From the NCBI GenBank assembly GCA_015680685.1, contig MNCI01001848.1, forward strand, positions 142,980 through 206,979: 64,000 bases of DNA, in the 5' to 3' direction. Numbering within the stretch: the first letter of the stretch is position 1; each line of letters begins with the position of its first letter. The position numbers and the translations under genes were made by a program. Under the pieces are notes generated by a model. It made no database searches and was not told the origin of the DNA. It saw only the letters and a list, made by a program, of their open reading frames with translations. Shown piece by piece: positions 11,397-21,659 of the stretch. The stretch is from Gnetum montanum. Its lineage: Eukaryota > Streptophyta > Gnetopsida > Gnetales > Gnetaceae.

Positions 11397-12239
11397 TGAT
11401 GAGTCATGTGCTGTTGGCTATGATATCATGTACGCGATATCATGTACACAATATTAGGTACGCGATATCTCAGCCGACACGATATCACACCCCACCGCTA
11501 GTTCTATAAATAAGAGGTGGATCTCCCTTGTTTCTAAACTTAGAGTGAGACCTTAGCCAGACTCTGGTAGTTTTATCTCTCCAGAGATAGAATTATTTTC
11601 CAGTGTATGCCCATAGTGTGGTGAATGTAATTGTACGACATCCTTATTTGAGTATGATGTAATTGGACATGCACATGACTAGAAATAAAGATCAAATTAC
11701 TTCATCATTGTAGTATTCACTTAGTTTAATTGTTTAATTATTTAATTAATTGTTATTTACTACTTTCCTACTTAATACTCTCTTAGCCTTAAACTCACGT
11801 TAAAATGCAGAATAAGTACAACTTGATTACGAGCATTTAAGTGTGACTACTTGGTAACCCAGTAGCATACCTAGAATCTGCGCTTGGTAATCCCAATGGT
11901 AGTCATGCACGAAGTCCAAGATGTGTACTGATAATCAAGGAACAGATGCTCATTACACTTAGGCTAGATTATATTCTCTTACCATCTCTCCTAGATTAGT
12001 GAATATTACTTTCCATTTCCTTCAGGAGTAGCATTAGATTAAAAACCCATCATAAACCTCACTCTGGATTAAACCATACATGGTAAAGCTAATACTAGTC
12101 CAAGTGGAAAGATAGCGAACTATGACCTAAGGTTAACTGTCTAGATGCCAAAACTAGTCTATCTGTGGAGTTCAACCGGATCACGTGTGTAACGCTCGTA
12201 TTTGTATGGTTGAGTGTAGGGGTACCTCGTCACTCATCA
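11397..12239 (+). repeat. Element A 3' LTR
   Basis: 843 bp, TGATGAGT ... ACTCATCA, followed by TSD CTTAT. U3 has GATATC and GTACGC palindromes (11424-11490), then TATAAATA at 11505-11512 and an AATAAAG signal near 11681. It is alignable with 5501-6335 throughout except in the palindrome block, where number and spacing differ. Confidence 0.92.
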
Positions 12240-12244
12240 CTTAT

Positions 12245-12460
12245 GTTCAACAAAAATTTCACACGGTTCTTGCCATGTGTTTACTTATTCTTTTCTTTGT
12301 TTGTTCCATGTTGGGATTGAGCCACAGAACTAGATTCATGATCAATAGCAGATTAGTTTGTAATGGCTTCGTCGCTAGTGGGTTCATTGCTATGCACGAA
12401 AGATTTGGGAAATGGAGTTTGTATAGCAAATGTTTGACAAAATGCCTGCAGTGAATGATT
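12245..12460 (+). pseudogene. Fragment resembling a pentatricopeptide-repeat (PPR) gene
   Basis: In one frame, NGFVASGFIAMHERFGK (about 12362-12412) resembles the plant PPR pattern 'NVFVGSALIDMYAKCG'. After a one-base shift the next residues read QMFDKMPAVND (about 12428-12460), resembling the 'VFDKMPERD' that follows in PPR repeats. The two frames and the in-frame stop mark it as broken. PPR proteins act in organelle RNA processing. The piece is short, so the assignment is tentative. It lies immediately right of element A and may once have joined DNA at 4916-5500. Confidence 0.4.
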
Positions 12461-13440
12461 TGGATTTGTCTAATATCTGTATGATTTTTTTTACCTGTAG
12501 GTCATTGGAAGACACCATAAATCATGTGCCTTTCAAGTCCTATGAAGAGCAACAACACTTTTCATAGAATAATGGAGATTTCTTCTCGGCCAAAGATGTA
12601 AAACAAAGACACAAAGCTCCACCAGAGGAATGTTGGGTGTTCTTTTATCATATTGTATGTTGCCTGTGTATTATTTTGAATTCTTGGCTGAAGCAACAAC
12701 ATAAATTGAGTTGTATGATAATGAACATGCCTTGCCATTCTTGGTACCATCTACATTTTCTACCTGTAATGTTTAATTTTCTGTGGTGATATTATCTAGA
12801 AACAAAACTGCAAATATGCCTTCTATATCTATCTTTAAATTATGGCAGATGGTTAATCTCATTGCTAGGAAACTACGATTATTTTGAACAAAGGATCTCC
12901 CTTCCAGTCACCTCTCAAGTCTGAAGAATTCTTTGATAATTATGCTTGCATGATTGTTTGAACTTTTTATTTGCAGATGACTGCACAATAGCTTCAATCA
13001 TTTTGTTTGAATTTGGTGATTCGTTGCTGCTACATGGAATGGCATGGGATGTGCCAAATAGTTACCCATGCCTAAAGGTATCCCTTTAAGAAAGGTCCAA
13101 ATTTCTCCCTCAATAATATTTAAATGTTTTTTACTTTTCTTTTCTTCTTTTTTTGGAGTGATGATCATTCTTTGTGGTTGTTGTCAATACATGATGGTAG
13201 GAAAGAAGGAACATATCAATGTGAGGCCATAAAAATGGTATGAACTTGGTCTAGACATATTAGGATAATTCTAATCACACATTCCATAAAAGGATCTCCT
13301 GTGGCTATGATTTGGATTTTCCTCTTCTAATATCTCTCACAACTAGTATAACACTCGATTTTTTCACCTCACTATCTAGTATCATGGTCATTTGTTAGTT
13401 TTCATTTTGTGAATTACATGATCCTAAGGCAATCCCTTAC
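12461..13440. other. Unassigned, probably host intergenic or intronic DNA
   Basis: No ORF of note. Composition is mixed, with T-rich tracts near 13120-13155. I could not match it to any of the repeat families in the window. From about 13440 it passes into a recognisable retroelement spacer. Confidence 0.4.
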
Positions 13441-14323
13441 AAAGGTATGGTGTTTAACCTAAACCATCATTCATTATCTAGGATGTCTACAGACTCCTTG
13501 TGATGGGATTATGCAAGGAAATTTTTAGACATTTTTAGGCATCAACCTACTTTAGGGAGGACCCACTTGCATAGCTTTTGATTTCATTTAGTTTAAACCC
13601 CATAACCATAGGTCTCAATTTGGTTATGATAACCTTGATAGCTTGAATTGTCCAATTTTGTGTTGATTTTTCCTTAGGAACATCTCATCCTTGCTCATTC
13701 CATATTCTCAAGTCATGAACTAGAATCTCATTAGATGTTATTACCTTAGTTTCCTAGCTTTCAAGCTTCCATTTGGCTCTTATTTCATTCCCAAACTCTC
13801 CTAAATTCCCTTAGAATTCAAATTTGAAAAATAGTTGTGAATAGCTACATGCATCTTTGTCGATGTGATCAATTATGTTGACATAGCTCCATCGATGTGG
13901 CTCAAAAATTTTATAAATACGTGTGATACTTAGTTCATTTTTAACATTTTGTATATAAAGCCAATGGAGTTTTAGAAGAGCCTAGAATCCAAAAGCCATA
14001 ACTTTCTCATTGCTTACTCGTTTCCACTTGTTTTACAATCTTTGAGCTTTTGGGGGTATTCTTTACGTCATTGGAGTATCAAACACTAGGCTTTGATAAA
14101 ATATTCTTTAGAAATTTTTCTAACACCTCATAGATCAAGTATTAAAATAATGATCCTAAGAATTACTACCAATGATTAACCTTTATTGAAGTGGAAATTA
14201 AATATTAATAAAATATTCTCTTATGCTTGTGATCACTAAAGAAAGGCTTAACGATAAAATTTCATATGTTCCTAAGGTTTCACAGAACCCTATTATGATT
14301 CAAATGGTTTTCAATTAGTTCTT
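13441..14323 (+). mobile_element. Fragment H: Athila-like post-pol spacer, internal promoter and leader
   Basis: 'caacctactttagggaggacccacttgcatag' style sequence near 13545-13580 matches B near 33462-33496. A promoter-like block follows with TCGATGTG (13860-13867) and ATCGATGTGG (13891-13900), then TATAAATA at 13912-13919, matching the B-type U3 motifs. A leader (13930-14060) aligns in outline with B 33880-34010. No ORF3 follows, because the solo LTR inserts at 14324 and the DNA beyond it is not ORF3. It is a remnant of another B-like copy. Confidence 0.6.
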
Positions 14324-15250
14324 TGATGAGAGCGGTTACTCTAATAATTAGAGTGATTATTATTATAGTGGTTACTTTAATTATTAGAGTGGTTAAAATT
14401 ATAGTGGCAGTTTCTCTCTAAAATTAGAGTGGCAGTTTCTCTAAAATTAGAGTAGTAGTTTTTGTAATTATTAGAGTAGTTGCTCCCAGGACTATAAATA
14501 CAATGCCCAAGAGCACAAGGAGAAGTCAAGAAAAGAAGAAGAAATTTAGAAGGAGTTAAGAGGAAGTTTGGTAGTATTCAAGTAGTGAAATTTTTGTAGT
14601 TAGAGTATTTTCCAAGTGCATGTAGTAGGAGGTCTAAGTGTGGACAGATCTTTATTTGAGCATTGTGTACCTGAGCACACCTTGTGTATGGCAATAAAGA
14701 TGAGCTCTTAGATTCATCCTTGCAGCACTTGAGATTTGTTTTCTTACTCATTTTCTTTATTTTGTATTCTTCTGCAATTATTTTATTTTATTTTATGCAA
14801 TTTACATTTCTGTTATTAGCACACACAGTGCGATCACTTCAAGCATGAGTGTAACACTTGGTAACCTAGTAATGATTAGTGTTTAGTAATCGTAGTAGTG
14901 TTGCGCTAGTTCAGGATGTGTACAACAAGTGAGAATGGATATTGGTGTTAGGATTAGTTTAAAGATTAGTTAATCAGTATTTAAGTTAAATTAGTTACTT
15001 AGTTATCTCTCTATGCCTCAAGCTTATTAGCAGCAGGACATCAAAACATAAAAGCTATAAAAATCATATGCCTCAAGCTTACTTAACCATACAATTGTGA
15101 CATATAGGTAAGCTTGGGAAGACAACGATCAACTAACCCATCCTTGTTCCACAAAGGTGCATAGGCACTTAGTCCTTGGAATTTGACTGGATCATGTGTG
15201 AAACATTTGTATTTGTATGGTTAAGCATAGGGGTACCTTGCCGCTCACCA
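14324..15250 (+). repeat. Solo Athila-like LTR, TSD TTCTT
   Basis: It begins TGATGAGAGCGG and ends GCCGCTCACCA, with exact TTCTT on both sides (14319-14323 and 15251-15255). U3 is a run of imperfect tandem units around TTAGAGTGGTTA/TTAGAGTGGCAG (14340-14480), followed by TATAAATA at 14493-14500. The poly(A)-type AATAAAGAT is near 14692. The second half carries the conserved family words 'acttggtaacctagtaatg' and ends with GGGGTACC. It is a third distinct U3 type in this window. Confidence 0.9.
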
Positions 15251-15255
15251 TTCTT

Positions 15256-15585
15256 CATAATAAAAAACATCGAGGAAGTCTATCAATATGTAATTACATA
15301 TCAAATATTCAAAATAAACATGTTCAAAATATTTTAACTATTAATAATTCATTTGTAGCTATTGGCCAAGATATGAAGATAATATTTTTTGATAATGATG
15401 ATTTTATTAATAGGGCAGGGGCTTCCTCCCCCTTCAACTAATATTAATCTTTTCATGGAATGTCTAATTTCCTACCTGATAGAAAAAGATTTCTTAGGAT
15501 TAGTTGTAAGGTTGAAAATCTAAAAAGATATCCTCAAAACAGTTAGTCCTTTTCTTTTTATTGATTTGGAGTTTTTCCTCTCTAC
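15256..15585. other. Unassigned 330 bp between the solo LTR and element B
   Basis: AT-rich. A short open frame at 15217-15441 overlaps the LTR and looks like chance. By the TSD of B (AGTAC) this DNA was joined to 47358 before B inserted, so it may belong to the 3' side of element G or be flanking DNA. Confidence 0.35.
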
Positions 15586-15590
15586 AGTAC

Positions 15591-16458
15591 TAATGAAGTA
15601 TCATGGTTGGTTGTGTCGATAGGATGCCTTCAATGCAACCCTATCGATGTGGAGTTTGACCCATTGATGTGTACCCATCAATAGGTTCCTTATTTTTGCT
15701 TATAAATGTGCATCTTTAGCAACATTTTTGGTATCAAATTGCATAGTTGTAATCAAGTGCTCACAGTTTTTCTTCTTAAGAGTTAGAATATCTTTTATGT
15801 ACTTGTAGTAGGTGTCAAAGAGTGTACAAATCTTTATTTGAGCATTGTTGTACCTATAGTGTGTGTGTCAATAAAGATGAGCTTTTTGATAAACCTTGTA
15901 ACACTTTGAAATAGATTAATTATTTCATTAAGCATTTAATATATTAAGCAATTTTCTTTGATATTTTAAGTAATTAAGTAATTAATTAAACTACATAAAG
16001 CTAGATTAAATATCAATTAATTAAATACATAAGTATGACCATTTCAAGCATATGTGTAGCACTTGGTAATCCCAGTAATGCTTAACATTTGGTAACCAAG
16101 TAGCATTAAATGTGCTTAGGATGTGTATGGCAAGTGGGAACAAATGCTTATGTTATAATTAGTTAAGTGTTAGCTAGTTACATTAAATTATCAATAACAT
16201 TATTTTATTAATCATTCTTTATTCTTAGGTAACTTAGAACATAAAACACAAAAATGATAAAAATCATATGCCTCAGTTATACTTAACTATACTCTTATAC
16301 ACACAAGTGTAACTAGGAAGACAACTATTACAATGATTAGTTTTACCTCCTAGAACTAGCGTACTTAGAAGGCTATAAGTCCATGTAATTTGATTGGATC
16401 CCATGTGAATGCTTAGTGATTTGTATGGTTAGGCATAGGGTTTACTTGCCACTCATCA
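15591..16458 (+). repeat. Element B 5' LTR
   Basis: 868 bp. The start TAATGAAGTATCATGGTTGG pairs with TGATGAGGCATCATGGTTGG at 37365. U3 has CTATCGATGTGG and 'cccatcaatagg' words (15647-15685) and then TTATAAATG near 15700. AATAAAGATGAGC is near 15870. The 3' part shares family words with all other LTRs here and ends ACTCATCA. Confidence 0.9.
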
Positions 16459-16459
16459 T

Positions 16460-16477
16460 TAGCATTGTTACCAAGGA
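16460..16477 (+). other. Element B primer binding site (decayed tRNA-Asp type)
   Basis: TAGCATTGTTACCAAGGA matches the tRNA-Asp complement at 11 of 18 positions. All seven mismatches are transitions of C-to-T or G-to-A, the pattern left by deamination of methylated cytosines. Confidence 0.7.
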
Positions 16478-16618
16478 TTTTTTTTTTCTACATGTGCTAT
16501 TTAGGACTTAGTGAAAATTATCTAAGATCATTGGAATGAATCCTAAAGTTGCAATCATTCAAATAATAATAATTATTATAATAATTAAAGCACATTGAAA
16601 TTTTATTTCAATCCAAAA

Positions 16619-18091
16619 TGTCTTCTTTTCATAGGCATGATGAATCAAAACCGCCAGTGCCCCAAGAATTCAAAGTGTTGTACACTCATCTAGATGAGTG
16701 TGTACATGATTTCACCTTCATCCTACACTAGGATGAGTAGCTACGGTGGTGACACATGGAGGGCAATGTTGTGTTGCCACTTGACTAATCTATTCCTAGG
16801 ATGTTGCTTCAAACTTTTAAGAGGTTGGGCATCTAGGATCTTCACAAAGAATATGCAGTGTAGGATGATGACTATTGAGACTACTATCCCATAGAAACAC
16901 AATACAAAAGAGATTAGCATTAGGAGAAGCGTAATGAAGCAATGAAGGGGAAATAATTCACTAATCCCTTGTTCCTACTAAACCAAAATGGTAATGAGGA
17001 TCCTCTCTCTAAGGGTTCTCAACATGAAGATTCTCCACTCCTTGACTCTAATGAAGGGGGCTTGAAGCCAAATCTACAATCCACTATCAACAATCTTGAT
17101 TAAGGCAAAAGTGAAAGTCAACGAAGGGGCTCGAGCAAGCATCATGATGATAATAAACTTGATGATCATGGCTGTGACAAGTAGAGAGGAGGTGGTAGAT
17201 ACCATGGTGGTGGAGTCCTCCTCCCTCTTTATCCTCTTCACCTACATCTTCTTCTTCCTCCTTTAAATTTAATTGAAATGGTAGAGGATGAAATCGTGAT
17301 GGAGGTGAATGATGGGACAAAAATAATCATAGGCCTCACCATGAACAAAGGGTAATGGAGGACATCATAGGCATTATCAAAATCATGATGATGATAAGCC
17401 TTTGCTTGCAACTTGAAGAATGCTAAACATCATAGAGGTAGTTAGAATTCCAACCAAGCATGTGAAAGATAGCCAAATCAAGGGGTTGAATATGAACAAT
17501 ATCCCTAGATTTGAGGGGGAATATAACTCAAATCCATAGATTCATCTTCAAGCCTTTCAAGATGCCTATGCCTTGTAAAACATAGAAAACAACTAGAAAA
17601 AATTCAAGCTATTTTCCAAGACACTCACAAAAGAAGCAGAAAGTTGATATCGCTCTTTGGAGCTAGAATCAATTTGTAAATGAAGTGTGATGCTTTAGCT
17701 GTTTAATGACAAATATTAGACATACTCTCGAGTGTTGAATCTAAGAAAGAAAATTCAAGGTTAGTGAAAAGGAACACATGAACCCTTGGGCACAGCCATG
17801 GAAAAGTATTATTCCCTTTTGCACATATGTCCTGGCCATGATTATTTTCAATAGGAGTAGCTTCACCATATCATATATGAGCTTCGATCAAAAACACAAG
17901 AAACTCTTGGGATCTATGCCCAAGGGAGATTGTTAGAAGTAAAAGCCCATCAGATCCAAAGGTTGATTGAGCAGGTTGCAAAAGAAGAAGGAGAATTAAG
18001 GAAACATGAAAGTGTTGAGAAATATAATTGGGATCCTTCCATTAGAAAAAAGAAGGTTCGATTTGTGATAGTGAGGGGGAGGCATCACTTG
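16619..18091 (+). pseudogene. gag: Element B gag, first part
   Basis: It starts near the ATG at 16618-16620 (SSFHRHDESKPPVPQEF) and continues in several frames to the C2 insertion. Conserved points are the core around KLFSKTLTKEAESWY (about 17605-17650), the helix segment with EHMNPWAQPWKSII-type sequence (17770-17810), and the acidic-basic tail RKKKVRF (about 18045). The middle is rich in His, Gly, Asp and Arg (17090-17330), giving a shadow ORF on the other strand. Numerous stops are present. The frame is cut by C2 after TSD ACTTG (18087-18091) and resumes at 21409. Confidence 0.75.
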
Positions 18092-19626
18092 TGTTGGTGA
18101 CCATTTGGGACGTGACCGCCAACGAGTGTTCTCAAACAGAATTTAGGTGTCTGCTGGTCTCTAGCAACACCAAGGCCCAAATACCTCCAAATAAACTCAG
18201 TAGTTAATGTGAGTATGTGTGTGTGCTGTTGCGGTGTGTGGTTGTGAGAAATGTAACGATTGCGTTGTGTGTAAACTACAAATGACTTACTTTAAAGAGA
18301 TTCAGCCAACTTTGCCAAGTATTGTGAGTTGTTGAAAGTTTCCTATTTTGTTCAATTGCCTAGTCTACGCGGTCCTTATAATACCCACTTGTAACAAATA
18401 AAATTTTACAAAAACATTTGAGCACAACTCCGCAAATCTACTCCTAATTTTCCCCAGAGAAAGAGATAGTTCCACAAGAAAACTAGAAATATAGCAAGAT
18501 TTGATGGAAATAGANNNNNNNNNNNNNNNNNNNNNNNNNNNNNNNNNNNNNNNNNNNNNNNNNNNNNNNNNNNNNNNNNNNNNNNNNNNNNNNNNNNNNN
18601 NNNNNNNNNNNNNNNNNNNNNNNNNNNNNNNNNNNNNNNNNNNNNNNNNNNNNNNNNNNNNNNNNNNNNNNNNNNNNNNNNNNNNACTTTAAAGATAAAA
18701 AGAAGCTATTCTGGTCCCATCAAAATACCAAAGATTTTCTGAACCCTCTTGACTACTAAATTGTTCAAGGCATGACTACAAGCAGAGGCTCTCTTACAAC
18801 AATCCCAATGGTAGTTCCCACACGTTGAACAATAACAAAATTTACTACTAAAATGCTCTTAAGGCTTTTAAACACAAGCGCTTCTATGGAAAAATTTTAA
18901 TAGAAATTTCTATCAGGCAATAAGAACAGTAAGAGCAATCTAAAAATCCCAAAATTACTTGCCAAGGATGATACTATCTAAACCACTAGCTAAACAATTT
19001 AAACAAAATAAAATACATAACTCACAGGACCATGACAAAGAGGCTGAAATCTTTACTCTAGCAAACCATATTACAAGCAATCGTTCACAATTTCTTCTTT
19101 ACAAAGCTCTTCTCAAGACCCCAAGTGTGTCTCTAAGTGAGAGTCCAAGTGTGATCCCAATGTCTTCTCAAAAGTGTGATGTATGAGACCCCAATATGAT
19201 GATGCTTCCTCCTTAACCCCTGAAGCCTTTTTATAGGGTTCAAAGGTAGGTAGAGAAGTTACATATTCAAAAATATCTTACCTAACTTCTCTCCCAAGTA
19301 ACTTGGCCAACTAATTAGGAGATTACTTGCCCAACAAGTTAGGAGGTTCCTTGCCCAACAAGTTAGGTAAGTTACGACAATTTTGGGTGGTTGCAACCAC
19401 CAAAGAGATAAAAAAGGCTACAATTGACAAGTGTCCTTGGTGGTGGTTATAAACATCATGGGATTAAGGCTAAGAAATAATTTTCACAAAAAATTACCAC
19501 TATAGAAAATAAAAGCTATGGTGGCCAAATGGTGTGTTCATATAACTATCCTACAAATTCTTTTTAAATAAAACTATATACATAATGAATACATTTTGGC
19601 AATGACCTCGACAAATATAAGCAACA
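18092..19626 (+). repeat. C2 5' LTR-like segment
   Basis: 18130-18515 aligns with 2640-3080, and 18685-19626 aligns in patches with 4150-4910, including 'actatagaaaataaaagctatgg' against 'actatagagatataagttaggg'. It ends CAACA just before the PBS-like sequence. Positions 18515-18685 are Ns. There is no coding content; an open frame at 18959-19186 is probably chance. Confidence 0.6.
18515..18685. other. Assembly gap (171 N)
   Basis: A run of N inside the C2 LTR. The sequence is unknown and the stated length may be an estimate. Confidence 0.99.
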
Positions 19627-20539
19627 AATTGGCATCTAAGGCTTCATAGTGCTGGACCCGAATTTCATACATAATTACACTCTTCAATGGAACTATTTTC
19701 ATATTGCATATTTTCAATGGAAGTAATCATGTTCCATGATTTTCTCGATTGTGCTTCTTTAATAGCAGTGCCTCCAGCAATAATCTGCTCTCGAAATCCA
19801 TGCCTACAACGGCCAATGGTGACGAAGAGGGATCTATGTACCACAGTGAATGCCCCGGGGAGGCCAACATCTTGTGAAAGTTAGGGTTTCAACATACCAG
19901 GGTTTCTAAAAATTGCAGAAACCTTCAAAATTTTCTGAAATGCTTTGCTATTTCTTCTGGGTTGCCTTCTTTGTTCCCATCATTGTCTTCGTTTTCTCCA
20001 TGTGCCATTGCTTGGACGTAGATCGTTTGTCTGTCTATGCAAAGTACAGGGATGAGGGTTTTGTGGCCTGCCCAAATTTTCACGTCTGTGTTTGCAGGTT
20101 TGGTGTGATGGCGATGTAGATTTTCTTGCTGCAAATATGATGGCAAATCCACAATTCTCATTGAGGGCGGTCGTAAAATGCACATTTTGGCCCAAAAAAT
20201 GTAGCAAGCGGGGTGTCCCCTGAAGTCTTCTTGGAAATCCAGCACCAGCTGCGTAATACCCACTGCTTATGCCAAATCCAGATTAATAGAACTTACAGTT
20301 ACCTGCTGCTGTTGTTCAAAGTTATTGCTGCAAACTGATGAAGAACCGAAGAATGAATCGTGGCTGAGATGATAATGCCAAAAATTAATATTGCAGGACC
20401 TCCTGGTAGAGTAGTGTTCTTCTGGCTTTGCAAGAAACATCTTCGCTTAGCTATCACGTTTTATTTTTTTCAATAAGGAAGATGGTCCTAGATTCCATCA
20501 AGATCGTTACTGCAAGCATGATTATTCAATAAACCTCTG
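19627..20539. other. C2 internal region without recognised gene
   Basis: After the PBS-like start, composition becomes less AT-rich. A 112-codon open frame on the - strand (19925-20263) has no family I recognise. It lies downstream of the oxidoreductase fragment on the same strand, so it may be captured intron or 3' flank of that gene. Confidence 0.4.
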
Positions 20540-21190
20540 TAATATTCAACTGAGCGACATCAGATTTGCTACATTTTCATACTCCTTCACTAGAAATCTT
20601 CTTGTCAAGTCGTAGTCTTATAGCAAGCACATCAACTGCCCCCAAATTTAGGACATTAACAAATTCCTCCCTTTGCTATAGAACTGTGCTATTTTGAATG
20701 ATTCATTTTAATGCTGTAATACCAACAGGCAGTACAATAGCTTTGGCTGAGAAATTCTCTGTTCTACAAACTACTGTTGATATATTTCCATTGGTTTCAT
20801 CAATTACAAAGTCAGTTACTCTTTTATTGGACAATAAACAAAATCCTTTTGTCTTCAAGAGATGAACCCAAGATCTAAAAATTTTCTCATGAACCGTTCC
20901 ACAACACCTAAGAACATTAAAGCCTTGCTGATGCACAACAATGAAGTAGTAAAACATTCCCAACATTGTAGCTGCACTGCATTGCTCCCCTGGAGCAAAC
21001 AATCCAAGAAGAAGCATTGGGTTCAAAGCATCCTCGTAAATCCTCTTAGAGCAACTAAACTACTTGAACAATTCCCTTGCAGTTAACTTATCATACTTTT
21101 TCCAAGCATTTTCACTATTATCAAAACTAATCACTGGATACATCAACGGAAGTGAAGTTAAACAATCTTGTAAGGGTAGACGTCTGAACT
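20540..21190 (-). pseudogene. Captured fragment of a FAD-dependent oxidoreductase gene (phytoene-desaturase/amine-oxidase-like)
   Basis: Read on the - strand, the segment gives LPLMYPVISFDNSENAWKKY, then DKLTARELFK, then ALNPMLLLGLFAPGEQCSAA, and further on KRVTDFVIDETNGNISTVVC and AIVLPVGITAL. This order and wording fit plant flavoproteins of the carotenoid-isomerase/phytoene-desaturase-like superfamily; the AVGI-type segment belongs to the second half of the FAD-binding domain. The uninterrupted part is 20703-21026. A stop (ELFK*F) lies just upstream of it, and beyond the open part stops accumulate (20540-20700). The N-terminal dinucleotide-binding part is absent. It lies inside C2, antisense to the element, and is the only clear host-type coding sequence in the window. 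Confidence 0.75.
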
Positions 21191-21408
21191 ATGGACAGAC
21201 AAATGAGCCCATAGGATTGGGCAAATGAGGGAGATGTTGAAATATTGGTGATTCAACCTCAAGTCCGTTAGGTGAATACTAACTTGAATGAGACCAATTA
21301 GTGAAAGGTTGTAGGCCTAGTTCTTGTATGAGAGAAAATATATTATGGTATGGATACCAAAAACCACGAATCCCAACCTGTTCCATGGAATGGCCAAATG
21401 TGCCAACA

Positions 21409-21596
21409 ACTTGATGAAGTGGTGTAGTGAAAAACCTTACTGATTCAAAAATTTATTTCCAAAATTTTAGCTAAGGTGAATAATGTGGAAATATTTGGAT
21501 GAAAAATTCTAAACTACTCTAAAAATTATAGAGGAATCCAAAGAGTAAGGTAGTGATCATGATCGCAAGAGAAGGAAGGAAGCTGAACATGCCTAT
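21409..21596 (+). pseudogene. gag: Element B gag, middle part
   Basis: This segment aligns, in broken frames, with the D gag segment at 23140-23330 (KTLPIQKLTIEV, then KILEESKE and a basic KRR stretch). It begins with TSD ACTTG of C2 and ends with CCTAT, the TSD of D. The frame continues at 27782. Confidence 0.75.
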
Positions 21597-21628
21597 TGAT
21601 GGGAAGCGATATCGCATGGGCCACGATA
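21597..21628 (+). repeat. Element D 5' LTR remnant
   Basis: 'gaagcgatatcgcatgggcc' parallels 'ggacgtgatatcgcatgggcc' at the start of the 3' LTR (26941). The match stops near 21628, where the sequence passes straight into gag N-terminal codons. One deletion therefore removed the rest of the LTR, the PBS, the 5' UTR and the gag start. Confidence 0.7.
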
Positions 21629-21659
21629 ACAGTCGGCAATCAAAAATACATAACTGAAA

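Larger units (their letters stand above)
5501..12239 (+). mobile_element. Element A: complete non-autonomous Athila-like retrotransposon (gag + ORF3, no pol)
   Basis: Two LTRs in direct orientation (5501-6335 and 11397-12239) are bounded by an exact 5-bp TSD, CTTAT, at 5496-5500 and 12240-12244. Between them, in order, lie a tRNA-Asp-type primer binding site, gag, a proline-rich linker, a post-pol spacer, an internal promoter with leader and intron, a shortened ORF3, and a polypurine tract. Protease, RT, RNase H and integrase are all absent: the sequence passes from the gag linker (about 8490) straight into the spacer that follows integrase in B. A must have moved with enzymes supplied by an autonomous relative such as B. 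Total length is 6739 bp. Confidence 0.92.
18092..21408 (+). mobile_element. Element C2 carrying a captured gene fragment, TSD ACTTG
   Basis: The inverted termini TGTTGG (18092) and CCAACA (21408) are flanked by exact ACTTG (18087-18091 and 21409-21413). Removing it restores the gag frame of B in phase with its relatives, which confirms both boundaries. The left 1.5 kb is an LTR-like segment shared with C1. After it comes TTGGCATCTAAGGCTTC (19629-19645), which resembles the initiator-Met primer site TTGGTATCAGAGC used by many plant elements. The rest holds a host-gene fragment on the opposite strand (20540-21190). No gag or pol is visible. A 171-N gap lies inside the LTR. The right end shares 'ctagttc(t/a)tgtatga' with the C1 tail, suggesting a short 3' LTR remnant. 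Confidence 0.75.

Noticed and set aside
18501-18692. 63-codon ORF made mostly of X
   Set aside because: Runs through the N gap; not sequence.
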